64,000 bases of DNA from Neckera pumila (GCA_963969595.1 OZ018412.1:10108501-10172500); one strand, 5' to 3'; positions 12,316-24,290 are shown, counted from the stretch's first letter. The notes: generated by a model not told the origin, from the letters alone. A program made the numbers and translations.

Positions 12316-14142
12316 ACATTGAATTCTCCTGAAGTAACATGTAAATGCTTCATTTTATTCAACTTTGTATCCTCATTCATTTTTAAATGCATACTTAATA
12401 CTTAACTATTTAAATATGAAAAGACAAGATCATAAATATTTTTTCCAAATCCAATTTCTTTCACTTTGAATACTTCCATTTTGCAAACAGATATGAATGA
12501 TTCTTTATTTATTTAAATTTTGGAGATAAGCCAGAAAAAATTTAGATTTTCTTAAATTTTTTGAAACTATTGTAAAGTATTGAATAAAAGTGAAAAGTTC
12601 ATATGAAATATAAAATATGCTTAAAAAATAAGAAAAATCTCTATATATTTTTAATACAGAGTGCAACACAATAGCGCAATTTGAATGCCTTGTCATATTT
12701 AAATTACAAAATGCAAAAAAATTCATAAATATAGGCTTGAAATTCAAATTGCAATAACAAATTGCATTTTCGAAAAATAAATTTAGACTTTTAAATTAAA
12801 GTAGGAACTAGACTGGATAATCTTCATTTCATTAGTCAAATTCATATTCAAAAAACAATTTTTTTATGACTTAACTCAAATCATGAAGAACTAACAGTTT
12901 CCAAAATACACTACATGGTAACCAATAGATTACCCCCTAATGACCCAAGCGACCATTTTCTAGTCGTTGCCCCTCTTTTTTGAGCAACTTGTTTTCAAAT
13001 TTTGAGTTTTATTAAAATAAAAATTACTTCTACAAAAAAATTGTGTTATAAATCCAATGGCGGTAGGTAGTTTCATCAAGTTCCAAATTAAACTTCCCTT
13101 TTGGGAATTTTTCAAAATTAACTCCAAAATGTCAGCCTTTTTTGAGTTTATTAGTATTTGCTCCAAATAGAACAAAAAGCCAACATCTTGACAAGATTTA
13201 TCGTTGTTTTTTTTAATTGTAATTGTACAAATTCAAACTAGACATGCTAGATATCACATGGGAAAAGAAAACACAACTATATTATTTATGCATTGAAAAA
13301 TTAAAATATTTAATTATGAGGGTGTTAAAAGTGTGAAAGTGATTTGAAGTCTTTTAATCCTTGGGTTTCAAATGTCAAATCTAAAAAACTGGTCACCAAA
13401 AAATATGAGGTAAGAAAGCATAATATGTGTACTCAATCAATGTATAGTTTTTCAAAATCTACTCTTCAACTCTTTTAATTGAATTTCTAATGTGATTTTT
13501 TCTCTAAGATCTAATGTATTTGAAGCTCATTTCCAAGAGCCCATTGGACATTCAGTAGCCTTCAGAGAGGCTGCCTTTCCCTCTCTAGAGTCCTCATCCA
13601 CGAAATTCATCCTTACATAATTAATGTAAGCTAGAATATCAGAATAGTGCCAATACATTATAGTTTGTTCCGTTTTCGTTTGTTAACTTTAGGACCAGAC
13701 ACATACAAATCAACAAATGTTTCTAGAAAAAGATGTTGGCAAAGAATCCAATGTGTAATGCATTACAACAATTTGCAATCAATAACATATTTTGTGTTTT
13801 CAAGTGGAAAAACAACTCTATATATACCCATGGGGTGGTAGGAGGTAGAAAAATCCATGTGGGATAAGTAAACTAGAATTTGTAGTTCTCAAGCACATTG
13901 TTAAGTCAAAAACAAAGAAATGTATTAAAAGTAGAATTTCAGACCTCATTTATGCATAGTAAAATAAATTTTTTCAAAAAAAATTGCACTAAAAGAATTT
14001 GGTAAATGAAGATAAGTTTCACCTCAAAAAATCCGTTTGGCATTTTGAATCTCCAATCAAAAGTTATGAATAAATTTGAGATTTTGAATTTCAAAATTCC
14101 ACTTTTAAGATTGTGACTAAACTTTATCTAAACTTAGATATT
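12316..14142. other. AT-rich stretch with two repeat fragments
   Basis: There is no gene. Block 13141-13400 is homologous, in inverted orientation, to about 32605-32870 (shared pieces such as AAACTAGACATGCTAGA and GAGGGTGTTAAAA). Block 13966-14060 (AAAAAATCCGTTTGGCATTT, then CTCCAATCAAAAGTTATG) is one arm of the hairpin unit found complete at 28984-29332. Confidence 0.5.
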
Positions 14143-15061
14143 TTAATCCCTAAAGCCGGACCAACGTATTTAAAGGCCCGAAATTGCTTCAAAATACTTG
14201 TCTCCAAGGTTAGGTCAAAATCTTCATCAATTTTTCATCAAAATCTTCAACAAATCCAATTGTAGGATCCTCTGGTTGACTTGTTCAATACATTGTTCCA
14301 AATTTTTAGAATAAATATCCGCATCAATTGCAAGTTTAGTGTGTCTAAATTTCAAAATGCAAGCTTTTCTAGCCTTTCCAAAAGGTAAAAATTTGTCTTT
14401 CAACATTCTTAGAAAAAACACGTATATCCTATAACTTGTGTATTTTGGAAAATATTTTGGAAAATGGATTGAAAACATATCTAAATTTTTTTAACTAAAA
14501 TTACATTTGTATTTATCATTAGAAATTTGTAAAGTGGAAGGAAGTAGTGAATGGAAAAAAAAATGGTCTGCTTATAATTTTTACAAATTTAAAATTCTTA
14601 ATTCCAATGGTGAGAATGTTGTAATAAACAATTTGTACCATTTATTTTTATTTTTATTTGAAAATTTCCAAAAATGAGAGCAAAAGACAACTTTATATGT
14701 TTTTTCTACATTCATTGCCTCCAAAACAAAACTCCTCATAATTTTTACCTCATTATTTGGATTTGAATGGTCAAATGTTTTTGAGTGGGTATCAATCTAC
14801 ACAATCTCCAAAAAATAATTAATGTATTTTTAGAATATAATTTTTGCTTGCTCATTTGACATTGAAATTAAAAAAATCCTTCAATCTAGATAACTTTTAC
14901 AATATTTTTTGGAATGACATGAAACAAAGCTTCAAATATAGATTATGATGATTAGCATACATTTCAAGCAATTTATGCAAAAATTCAAAATTATGATATC
15001 AATTGAAGCTATTCAAGTACTCAAAAGGCCCAAAGTGAACTCCTAAGACTTTAGGGGTTAA
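14143..15061. mobile_element. TTAA-ended element, about 920 bp
   Basis: The left end is TTAATCCCTAAAGCCGGACC; the right end is GACTTTAGGGGTTAA. An internal block, CCAATGGTGAGAATGTTGTA, is a distant match to TTAA family B (41400, 45090, 59390, 61900). No ORF of substance. Size and ends fit the other roughly 0.93-kb TTAA elements. Confidence 0.65.
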
Positions 15062-15297
15062 ATTGACCATATTTAGATTCAAATTTGAAAATTCAATATT
15101 ATTCTTACCTTCCAAAAATCTTTGAAGCATATTCACAAAAAAGGTATGAAAAAGTTGTTTTAATAGACAAATAATTGAAATGAATTATAAATGTATAATA
15201 ATTTTATACAAGACCTAAAAAATATGAAAAAGGATAAAAAACAACAACTTGGATGAACTTTAGTTTTATATCTATTAAGACACAAACTTGTATAGCT

Positions 15298-16223
15298 TTA
15301 TCCCTAAAGGCCCATTGTTCCTTTGGGGACAAATGGGATTTTGGATAGGTACCTAGCTATGGGCTCAATTTTTGTTGTGATTTCCTGAAACATTTTAGAA
15401 AGATAGAAAATTTGCTAAGATTCATGGGAGTATAATTTTTTCAGTCGTTGCCCGGGAACAAAAATTATGCCCAAACAAGCTCAAAATAGGGGAGAAGGGG
15501 CAGCAAAAAAAAATTTGCAAAAATTTTAATTTTTAATTTTTCTCTTTTCTCTTAATATTATATTTTTGTCTATTTAGAAAGCTTTGATTCATTTCACTTG
15601 GATTTTTTGTGAGAAAGTTATGGACAATCTTGTTTTTCGGGCAATTAGAGCATCTTCTTGAACTTGTAGGATTCATTTTGGAATGCAATTTTTGCAATCC
15701 TTCAAAAAAACAAGTTCCATATGGTTTAATTTGCTTGCTAGAATAATCTCACCATTGGGATTAGTCATTAGTGCATTTTAAATCCATCTAAAAGATATTA
15801 ATATTTTAGATTTTCCTTCTATCTCATACCTACTTCTATTTAACAATTTTTTTAAGAATGACATAAACTTTTTTTGAAACTTTTTTTTCTTCTTTAGACT
15901 CTCAACTCAATTCTCCACTATAAAAGTTTAAAGCTCAAAACTCTAGAGTGCAAAAAATTTAAGTTGAAAATGTTCAAAGTCATAAAATCTAGTCCCTCAA
16001 TGTGCTGAAAAGCTTATTTTCTTCATTTTAAACGCAGGTATCTTGCAATTTGTAAGGTCAAAAATTCTGAAATTTTTTCCACATATTTTTATACTAGTTA
16101 GGTGTAAGATCCTACAATTAGATGTGCAGAAAAACATTTTTCAATTTTTTTACTCTTTGCTATAAAAATGGCAGCATTGGGTGTTTTTTGGCAGAAGAAA
16201 GGCTTTGGGCCTTTAGGGGTTAA
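15298..16223 (+). mobile_element. TTAA element, family A, copy 2 (full length)
   Basis: 926 bp. Left end TTATCCCTAAAGGCCCATTG (the TTAA has one change), right end GGGCCTTTAGGGGTTAA, giving an inverted repeat of about 17 bp. Collinear throughout with copies at 7348, 22726 and 42928. The subterminal palindrome CATTGTTCCTTTGGGGACAA follows the left end. Non-coding and non-autonomous. Confidence 0.85.
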
Positions 16224-18787
16224 AATTCCAGTGACAACCATCATTTTGTCAAATTTGTAGTGCACTTTTGCATTGGGACTTGCAATGTCTTTAGGAAATC
16301 TAATACATTTGAAAGAATACAGTCACAATTTTAAGAATTAAAATTCTCAAACCACTTTAAATTAATTTTATAGCAAGACTACTTTTCAATATTTGTCCAT
16401 GATTTTTTGAATATATTAAATCTTCTCATTTGGTACATCGAGACACAAATTTTTTTTGACCCTATTGTGTATTTGCTCAAAAGTGTCAAGAGTTTTACTT
16501 CTTACTATTCAAAATAATTCAATTAGTATGCTTGACAAAAATACCGCTCTTAACTAACACTAATTTTGGGTTTATTCAAATTTGAAGGTTTCACAAATTT
16601 GGAAGTATTTTAAACAAAAGCAAAATTATCTTATCTAATATCTTCTTTTTACATTGTCTCCAATATTAATTGTGTGATTTTTGATCAATCTTCATTTGTC
16701 ACTATGCTATCAATTATTCAATCAGTAAGTTAATCAATTTTGTCAGTTTTATCAATTAGACTCACATTTTGTCCTTCTCTATTGTCCTTCTCTATTGTGG
16801 TCATTTATGATGGCCAATGGGTGTTAGGATAGTCATGTGATGAAAGCATGGGTGGTAATTCACTTAACTTGAGTGGTTGAGGTGGGCCCCTACTTGCAGT
16901 CTTATACCCTGCCCCTCCCCTCCCAGTCAAGCAAATGAAATGCTACTGCGGACACGAAAAGAGTCGGATGCACAACGAGGGTTCAAAGAGCCATGGTGTG
17001 TAGGTTTTGGAGAATTTTGAAATGAAAATTAGAAGAGTTGTGTATCATTATGTTGTGTTTCCAAATTGATCTAACTTGCTTGAATTGGAGTTAGCAATCA
17101 AAGGTTGTGCTAGTTTGAGTATAGGGAGGTTTGCTGCCTCCTATGAAGAGGGGCTGAGACTTCGATTGACCATAAAAGACGGACAAGTCTTTTATTTGCA
17201 GTGAAACTTGGAGGAAGATTGTGTGGAGATTTGTGTGTTGTGGCTTGTGGCTTGTCTTTACTTGTAAACCATTGTTGTTGCGGGCGGCTTGGGTAAAACC
17301 AATGCTTAGCCTCATTTTGTGTCGTGGTAACAAAGTGGGGTTAATGGCCCACATGGTCAAGACTTGCTTGTTCTTACACTGAAAGCTAAAGCCTAGTTAG
17401 AGCTGATCATCGGGAATTTGGATTTTAGGATTCCATCATTCGAACGACAGCTCATGTTTATTATCCCGTTTTACCCATCCCGTATCCCGTGGGTTTTTTA
17501 TCCCTACTTTGACCCTTGAATCAACCTAGAGCTATACACGGTAGGCCAACGGGGAGTGATTCCTCGGCGGTGAAGAAGATTTAACGATCAAGTTTGAAGA
17601 TTCAACACCACAACTATTAAGCCAAACCTAATTGATAAGGTGAATTTGTGAATGACAAGGTCATTTGCTTTCATCATCCTTGTTCATTGTAGTATTTAGT
17701 GAATTGGCGGGTGACAAGCTCACTTGCCTTCATCATCTTTAGTTGGGTAGATTGGTGGTTCTATAACAATGTAGAATATTTTTTTTACACAATTACGACT
17801 TCTATTGTTCCCAAGCCATTTCTGGTTGCAGCCAAGATCCCCGTAATTTCCCGAGGCAAACCTCTCTACTCGACAACGTGCAATCTTATTGATTTTTCCT
17901 TAAGTTTGGGTCTTTGATTCTTTTTAGTGATCTTGCACTATCTCCTTGTGTCGGAATTCCCATTTTGGAGAATTTTCCCCAGAGCCTTAACCTACAAGAC
18001 ATGTGTTTATCAAAAAATTTAGTATTTTGACTATTGTTTGAATTTTCGTACCAACCCTGATTACTGATTTTGACTTGTTCCATGTATTGAAACTCTTATT
18101 GATCCTTTATTCTAGTGGTTCACCTTTGTCTTTTGTGTTGTGTTAATTGTTTTTCTTCCTTTTGTTCTAGTATTCTTCTTGTACAATGAAGAATTGATTT
18201 TATGTATAATTTAGAGAGCATTTTTAGTCAACTTTTAATTCATTTTCTACAGTTCACAAGCAACATTGTCCTTAACGATGAAGCTTTGAATTTATATTCT
18301 CTTAGCCTTTGTGCTAGTTTTAAGTTTTTGTCCTTTACGTTAAGATATTAGTTAAAGTTATGTTAACTTTGCTTTGTTTGAAGTTCCTTCCCTATTATAA
18401 GCTAGATTCAGATAGTTTGTTTTAAGAAAATAAAAAGTAAAAATCTAAAATAAACTAGTTCCTAATAAATCAAAGCCAAACCTAGAGCACGAACAAGACC
18501 CTAACAAGAGCTACGCTAAAACAAAAGCACAGACTGGACCCAATGGAGTAGGGTCTAAAACAAAAGCATGCCCAGCAGGACCCATCGAAGACGGGCCAAG
18601 ACAAAAGTATGACCGAGAGCCATCAGAGGGCCAAGACCATGCTAAGCACTATTTTGTCCATAAAAGTTGCTATTAAAGATTGCTTTGTCCAATCGAGGCT
18701 AGTTGTAAATATTGTTGCGGATCATTAAAAGCCAGTTTCTGACCTTGAAAATTGGTTAATAAAAACAATTTGAATATACAAGAGTAA
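16224..18787. other. Intergenic DNA with a GC-richer, retroelement-like stretch
   Basis: From about 16850 to 18660 the base composition rises and words such as CCCCTCCCCTCCCAG, TATCCCGTTTTACCCATCCC and GAGTGATTCCTCGGCGG appear. A degenerate tandem pair (about 17640-17690 and 17699-17740) shares GACAAG(G/C)TCA and TTTCATCATC-type words. There is no open coding frame, no primer-binding site and no paired LTR that I can show. It could be an old LTR or LINE fragment; I cannot assign it. Confidence 0.3.
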
Positions 18788-18959
18788 GCTTGCAAGGGTG
18801 CAATGTCAATTCGGACATTCTTTTGTCAATTTTTGGTCAATTTGGACATTATTTTGTCAATTTTCTATCAATTCGGACGTTTTTTTGACAATTTTTTTGT
18901 CAATTCGGACATTTAAGTCAATTAGAACATGTCAATTCGGACACCGTTTTCTTGTAGTG
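18788..18959. mobile_element. CACTA-type MITE with GTCAATTCGGACA repeats, copy 1
   Basis: The right end is ACCGTTTTCTTGTAGTG; the left end is worn (CTTGCAAGGGTGCAATGTC). The interior is a run of GTCAATTCGGACA(TT) units, the complement of the repeats in the element at 19720. AAG flanks both sides if the left end is taken at 18789. Non-coding. Confidence 0.65.
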
Positions 18960-19719
18960 AAGACTAACATTTAAAAATTAGAGAATTTAAGAGTGTAGGT
19001 TAGGAAAACAAGTAAGAAGGCTACAAAAAAATGCTTGAGTTGGAATGATGGTGAGGTTGCAAGTTTGAATATTTGAAAGTAGGAAAGAGGTGCCAAGAGA
19101 TAAAGCCACAAATAGGAGATAAATTTGATCTTAATGGATGCTTTGACTACAACATAAACAAAGCCTATGAGCATTTTTCAAGTCATAGTTGACTAATTTA
19201 GGTACTAAGAGCATCCTCAATCTGCTTTTTAAGAAGCCATGTCAAAGATAACTTTTGCATGGATCCCAAAATAGCAATGAGAACTTGCCCCAATGCTAAT
19301 GGCACTTCTCCCGTTACCTTCTCATGCGCGACACTTCTTGACTCTCACAGGGAACCCTGTCTAGTTCACCGTGGGATAAAATTAGGGTGAATTGCTGAGA
19401 ATCACCGGAGTTTTACGGGCAATTCACCCTAATTTCACCCCCTCGAAGTGAAAGTGTAGTTGGCATTATTTACAGCATTTTCACTACCTTTCATATGGTT
19501 TCACTACCATTCTTGTACCCACTTACTACCATGTAATATTACTACCAAGTGAATTTGCGGAAGAATTTTGGGATGAGTTTTTGTCTCACGAATGACAAAA
19601 TTGACAACATTGGATGGATTCCGTCTATGACATTGGATGGATGACATAGATGATAAATGGATGAATATAAGATCATATAGATGAAAATTTGTAGATAATT
19701 TTTTGGGATGATTTTTTTG
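18960..19719. other. Intergenic DNA, partly GGATGA-rich
   Basis: No gene. From about 19610 the sequence is rich in ATGGATGA-like words, and this continues on the far side of the element inserted at 19720. Confidence 0.4.
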
Positions 19720-19891
19720 CACTACAAAAAAACAGTGTCCAAATTGACATTTCCTAATTGACTCAAATGTCCAAATTGACAAAGTTTTGTAAAAAAAAAG
19801 TCCGAATTGACCAAAAATTTGACAAAATAATGTCCAAAATGACAAAATATTGACAAAAAAATGTCCAAATTGACACTGCTCCCTTGTAGTG
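19720..19891. mobile_element. CACTA-type MITE with TGTCCAAATTGACA repeats, copy 2
   Basis: 172 bp, left end CACTACAAAAAAACAGTGTC, right end GACACTGCTCCCTTGTAGTG. Flanked on both sides by TTG, a 3-bp target duplication typical of CACTA elements. The interior consists of TGTCCAAATTGACA-like units, related to the element at 18788. It interrupts a TGGATGA-rich stretch. Confidence 0.85.
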
Positions 19892-20489
19892 TTGGATATG
19901 ATTTTTTTTTGGATGAAATTTTGTGGACAAATTACATGGATGAAATCTTCAAAATGAAATGTTGGATGAAAATCTTGAAGTTGGCAATGAAGTTTTGCAA
20001 GTGCAGAAACTGTTTCAAAACCACTTGTATTCACTGGCAATGCTAACAATACATTGTACAATTCATAATTATTGAGTGACACTACATTAACACTACCGCA
20101 GGTAGCTCAATCTGAAGTAGCTGGCTACTTCCAGATAAATCCCATCTCCTTCTTCAGATGTTGCTTGTTAACATTCTCATCAACTTTCTTCATTTCTTCA
20201 TACACCTGTAGTTTCAAAATCGCCGTCAATACCAGCAAGCATTAGAAACCCACTGGCACCTAAATCTAAATCCACAACTACATCACAACGAAACCAACAC
20301 ACATTGGCATCCAGGAGTTAAAAATGAATGTGAAATGGCTCACCTATCCAGGTTCTAGTATACTACATTAAAACTACCAAAAAGAATTCCATCATCTACA
20401 ATATGAATTAAATTAAAATTCGAAGCTCAAGTAGGATAAATAATTACATGGCAAAACCCCCCGTTTGCATTACTCCTTCAATCAAACAA
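19892..20489. other. Intergenic DNA, nothing recognised
   Basis: No gene and no repeat shared with other parts of the window apart from the GGATGA-rich left margin. Confidence 0.35.
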
Positions 20490-20492
20490 CAT

Positions 20493-20765
20493 CTAAATAG
20501 TAGTCACACATGATTGATCTTGAAGTCCAGAAGCCATATCTGAAGCTAATGTTGGAAGAGTCAACTTCCCTAAGTGCAAAGGAATCAATCCACATGCCTT
20601 GATATCCTTAGAGCTATCGTCAAAGTCTTCAAACCAAACGTCTTGCTTCACTTCATGAATGAATCTACTTTTTTTGTGCTTGACACTGACAAAAAGGATC
20701 CAAAACGAGTACTTGGAGCAGGACTCGGCTTCTTCTAAGGCCTGGATAATGTTAAATGATTTCAA
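20493..20765 (-). CDS. Possible exon of an unidentified gene or gene relic
   Basis: An open stretch of up to 90 residues with mixed composition (KYSFWILFVSVKHKKSRFIH, then VWFEDFDDSSKDIKACGLIP). It looks more protein-like than most chance ORFs here and ends in TAG at 20493. I do not recognise the family. It lies in a low-copy stretch that also contains a telobox at 21116 and a possible minus-strand terminal exon at 21247-21323. Splice links between the pieces could not be established, so it may equally be a relic. Confidence 0.25.
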   Translation of the reverse strand: MKSFNIIQALEEAESCSKYSFWILFVSVKHKKSRFIHEVKQDVWFEDFDDSSKDIKACGLIPLHLGKLTLPTLASDMASGLQDQSCVTTI

Positions 20766-21115
20766 ATGAGTACAGGCCTGAAGTTGAGAAATCTCTTGAA
20801 GATGGTACAGCTAGTATAAAAGAAAATGTACAGAAAACACAAGCATATAATTCAAAATTAAAGATAGAATCATGCATTGGGAGTAATTGGCAACAAACCA
20901 CAAACTCGGATTGCTATGAGGCCTCATAATGACTAATGACAAGATGTCACCTATTTTTCTACAGGCAGAGACGATGATGATGCTGATGATTTTGCTCCAC
21001 TTGCAGCCATAATTTGAGTTGCAGGCAAGAATCTCTTCAGTATGAAATCTTGAGAGTCAGAGTTGGATGCAAACTAGCCTAAGTTAAACTTTCTCACTCA
21101 AGCATTGCTGATTTG

Positions 21116-21140
21116 AAAACCCTAAACCCTAAACCCTAAG
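21116..21140. promoter_or_regulatory. Triple telobox-like motif
   Basis: Two AAACCCTAA units in tandem preceded by AAACCCTAA overlap, i.e. CCCTAAACCCTAAACCCTAA. Plant teloboxes of this type occur in promoters and 5' leaders of translation and cell-cycle genes. Three units is far too short for a telomere; it could also be a small interstitial telomeric repeat. Confidence 0.5.
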
Positions 21141-21246
21141 TCCTTACACACTTTACATGGAGGCAAAACCTCTCTCAATTTGCGATTTTGTCAACAAGAC
21201 TCTGATTCTCCCCCTCCTATGATTTCAAAAGACTTTTGTGTGCAGT

Positions 21247-21323
21247 TTAGAAGCCAACCTGGGTAATGGCGACATCTGTGCCATTCTTCTCGCAGTAGCT
21301 GCAATCTCCCTTGCCAAACTCAC
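21247..21323 (-). pseudogene. Possible 3'-terminal exon, gene unidentified
   Basis: On the minus strand TTTTGTTATAG is followed by an open frame reading GEFGKGDCSYCEKNGTDVAI then TQVGF and a TAA stop. It has a CxxC pair and ordinary coding composition. Upstream exons would lie beyond 21330, where a CACTA-ended repeat starts at 21413, so the gene may be broken. I do not recognise the product. Confidence 0.25.
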
Positions 21324-21412
21324 CTATAACAAAATTGATGTTTGTCACTAGCTCATAGTGGTCTGCAAGGTCATCTCCCACTTTCCAATTACTTAAAAGA
21401 ATTTGTTCATGA

Positions 21413-21702
21413 CACTACAAAGAGACAAGTATTTTATGACTGCAAAAATATGACTGGAGATGACTGGCGATTGCTCGCAATCATATTCTTAGAGACCAAC
21501 ACCTTGGTGAAAAACATGACTACAAAATATGACTGCCAGTCTTTTCTGGGCCTTATACCTCGCGAGCGTGTACTATACACTCGTTGGGAACACCAAAGTA
21601 CTTTGTAGGGAATGACAGGGAACATGTTTGGAGAACATGAAGTCATATTACAAGTCATATTTTTGTTGAAGTCATATTTTGCAGTCATGTCTCCATAGTA
21701 GT
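21413..21702. mobile_element. CACTA-ended repeat with ATGACT words
   Basis: The left end is CACTACAAAGAGACAAGTAT; an inverted right end, CTCCATAGTAGTG, is at 21690-21702. The inside carries TATGACTGCAAAA(A)TATGACT words close to those of the larger element at 45347. No matching 3-bp flank was seen, so the borders are tentative. Confidence 0.45.
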
Positions 21703-22290
21703 GATACTTTTTTCTTTTGGGACAGCCCAAGGGAAATATAGGCGGGTAGTCATATTTTTGCCTTAGTCATATTTTGTAGTCATTTCTCCATGGTGGTGAC
21801 ATTCTTTTTTCTTTTGAGGCAGCCAAGGGAAATTTGAGCGGGCAATCATATTTTTGCCTCAGTCATATTTTGCAGTCATATTTTTTTGTTAGTTGTATTT
21901 TGTAGTTACATTTTTTTGCTAGTAAATTTTTTTTCTTTTTTGGCAATCCAAGGAAAACGTGGGCAATCTAAGATGGCTTTCTGGCATTTTTTTCAAATAT
22001 AAATGTTACTTTATTTCATGCATTGCCTATTAAAAAAGAATATATTTTTTTGAATGCTATATCCATTATAAAACTAGCGTCCAATAATTTGGGGTGGCAC
22101 ATGTTTATATTTTAATTATTGAATTTAAAATTTTCAAACAACCTAAAGAAAAGTTGGGCAGGAAACTTGTTTGGAGAATGTCCAGTCATATTTTTGCCTC
22201 AATCATCTTTTGTGACCATATTTTTTGGTAGCCATTTTTCTTTCTTTTGGAGCAACCTAAAGAAAAGGTGAACAATCTAAAATGTCCCTC
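21672..22290. repeat. Five degenerate tandem units
   Basis: The pattern of TTTTGCAGTCAT, then TTCTTTT, then CAGCCCAAGGGAAA-like sequence recurs at about 21722, 21818, 21946, 22141 and 22255, with units of roughly 95-195 bp. Later units drift (CAACCTAAAGAAAAG). Non-coding; probably an expanded transposon subrepeat. Confidence 0.55.
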
Positions 22291-22725
22291 TTGTAATTTA
22301 GCCATAAGAGTCATTCCTTTGAGTATAGGTGTGATTTTATTTCATGTCTATTATAAAAAATATCAATTTTTTTGTGTGTTGTGTCAGCTATTGAACTAGC
22401 ATCATAATTTGGAAAGGCATATGTTTATATTTTAATTAAAATATTTAACATTTTCATAGGACTTAGAAGGGAAGTAGAGAGAAATAAAGCAATTAATAAT
22501 AGGAGATAAATACATCTTTTTTAGAACTTAGGGAAGAAACTAGAGAGGAATTAAAGCTTATAAACAAATTGCAACACCAAGGCAAGACCAATCCTAAGAA
22601 CCTAAGTTGGAAACCGGACTTGCCTTAGCCCATTATTGGAACTTGCCTTGAGGTTGATTGATTGTGATGGATGAGACAAATTGAAACTAATTAGATTAGT
22701 TGATACAAAGTGAACTCTAATGCAT
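22291..22725. other. AT-rich intergenic stretch
   Basis: No gene or shared repeat recognised between the tandem units and the TTAA element at 22726. Confidence 0.4.
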
Positions 22726-23661
22726 TTAACCCCTAAAAGCCCATTGTCCCTCTGAGGGACAAATGCGTTCTTGGGCAGGTATCTACGGGCTGAAAATTTC
22801 TCTTGATTTTTTGAAACTTATTTTGGAGGTAGAAAATCTGATTAGCTTTGTTGAAATACAATCTTTTCACAATTGGTGCCGGGGAACAAAAGTTATGACC
22901 AAATAAGCTCAAAACAGGGGACGGGGCAACTCGGGCAGCAAAAAAATTTGCACTTTTTTTATTTATTTATTTTTTAGTATTTTTTTTCTCATAGATTATA
23001 TTTTTGTCTATCTAGAAAGCTTTGATTCATTTCATTTGGATTTGTTATGAGAAAGTCATGGACATTCTTGTTTTTCGGGCAGTTAGAGCATCTTTTTGAA
23101 AAAAATAACTTGAAGGGCTCATTTTTGAATGCAAATTTTCAAAGTTTTCAATTTTTATTTTTGGCATGGTTTAGTTTACTTGCTAGAACAATCTCACCAG
23201 TGGGATTAGTGAATTTTAATTCCATATAAAATATATGAATATTTTAGATTTTCCTTCTATCTCGTACCTACTTCTACTTAACAATTTTTTTACTAATGAA
23301 AATTAAGTCGTTTCGAATTTTTTTTCTGAGTAGATTGACAACTCAATTCTCCACTATAAAAATTTAAAGTTCAAAACTCTGTAGTTCAAAAATTTTAAGT
23401 TAAAAATGTTCAAAGTCAAAAAATCCAGTCCCACAATGTGCTGAAAAACTTGTTTATTTCACTTTAAATGTAGATATCTTGCAATCTGTGAGGTCAAAAA
23501 TTCTGAAATTTTTTCCAAACATTCTTATACTAGTTACGTGTAAGATCATATGGTTAGATTTGCAAAAAAAACATTTTTAATTTTTTTTCACTCTTTGCTA
23601 AAAAAATGGCAGTTTTGGGTGTTTTTTGGCAGAAAAAAGGCCTTGGGCCTTTAGGGGTTAA
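22726..23661 (+). mobile_element. TTAA element, family A, copy 3 (full length, best preserved)
   Basis: 936 bp, left end TTAACCCCTAAAAGCCCATT, right end GGGCCTTTAGGGGTTAA. The left subterminal palindrome CATTGTCCCTCTGAGGGACA is intact. Internal landmarks shared with the other copies are AAAGTTATGACCAAATAAGC, CTATCTCGTACCTACTTCTA and CACAATGTGCTGAAAA. No ORF with coding character, so it is non-autonomous. Confidence 0.9.
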
Positions 23662-23999
23662 AATAGTGATGCAGATTGAAGGTTGTGGAGTTTAGAAAAA
23701 AAGACTTGAAGCTTGGGAAAACTCTAATCTAAGGTGGAGAAAAAAGAATGTGAGAATAATCCATATCCAAGAGGCCATGGAGCAAGAATAAGTGAGGAGT
23801 GCAATTTGTATTGAGAGACTAAGAGTTTGAAGTCGATTTACAGGTTTCTAGTTGCCACTTGGCATAGTTAGAAGACTAATTTGACCCCTTTACAGAAGTT
23901 TGACTATGTATTAATCAAAAAATTTATTGATTTTAATACGCATAATTAATCAAATGGAGTTTTGCAGTCTTAAGTATATACTTAGTTAGCACTTATGAG
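23662..23999. other. Intergenic spacer, nothing recognised
   Basis: No gene and no shared repeat. Confidence 0.4.
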
Positions 24000-24290
24000 C
24001 ATTAGAGGGGATTTGAGGGCATTGGAGTGGAGTTTCAGGCCCGTTACCAATTCTAGCCAGATTCTGTGAATAGCCGGTATGGGCTGTCATAAAAAAGAAA
24101 AAAGAATATTTTTTCTCCCAAATATAATTTTAGGATTTATTTATTTTTTTAATTTTTTAAAATGACGTGGCTCTATTTCAACCACATCAACCAGCTGCTT
24201 TCCTGCAATCCTACAGTTTGGGATTGCAAGATAACTCGCGGGCTCTTGAAGGCCTCAAATCTCTTCTAACGGTTTATGTCATTAGAATTG
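24000..24290. mobile_element. Foldback MITE of the GAGGCCTC family, copy 2
   Basis: Left part AGCATTAGAGGGGATTTGAG with CAGGCCCGTTACCAATTC; right part CTTGAAGGCCTCAAATCTC and TATGTCATTAG. The interior keeps the AATGACGTGGC and ACCACATCAACCAGCTGCTT landmarks. It aligns with the MITEs at 12011, 49609 and 52583. Ends diverged, so borders are approximate. Confidence 0.7.

Noticed and set aside
17091..17360. 89-residue minus-strand ORF
   Set aside because: Average composition but no recognisable domain, in a stretch without other coding signs; a chance ORF is likely.
16850..18660. LTR retrotransposon
   Set aside because: Composition suggests an old element, but I could not show paired LTRs, a primer-binding site or any gag/pol frame.
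19504..20082. 192-residue minus-strand ORF
   Set aside because: Its middle is the translated TGTCCAAATTGACA repeats of the CACTA MITE at 19720; flanks are GGATGA-rich simple sequence.
21116..21140. Telomere or chromosome end
   Set aside because: Only about three CCCTAAA units and ordinary sequence on both sides.
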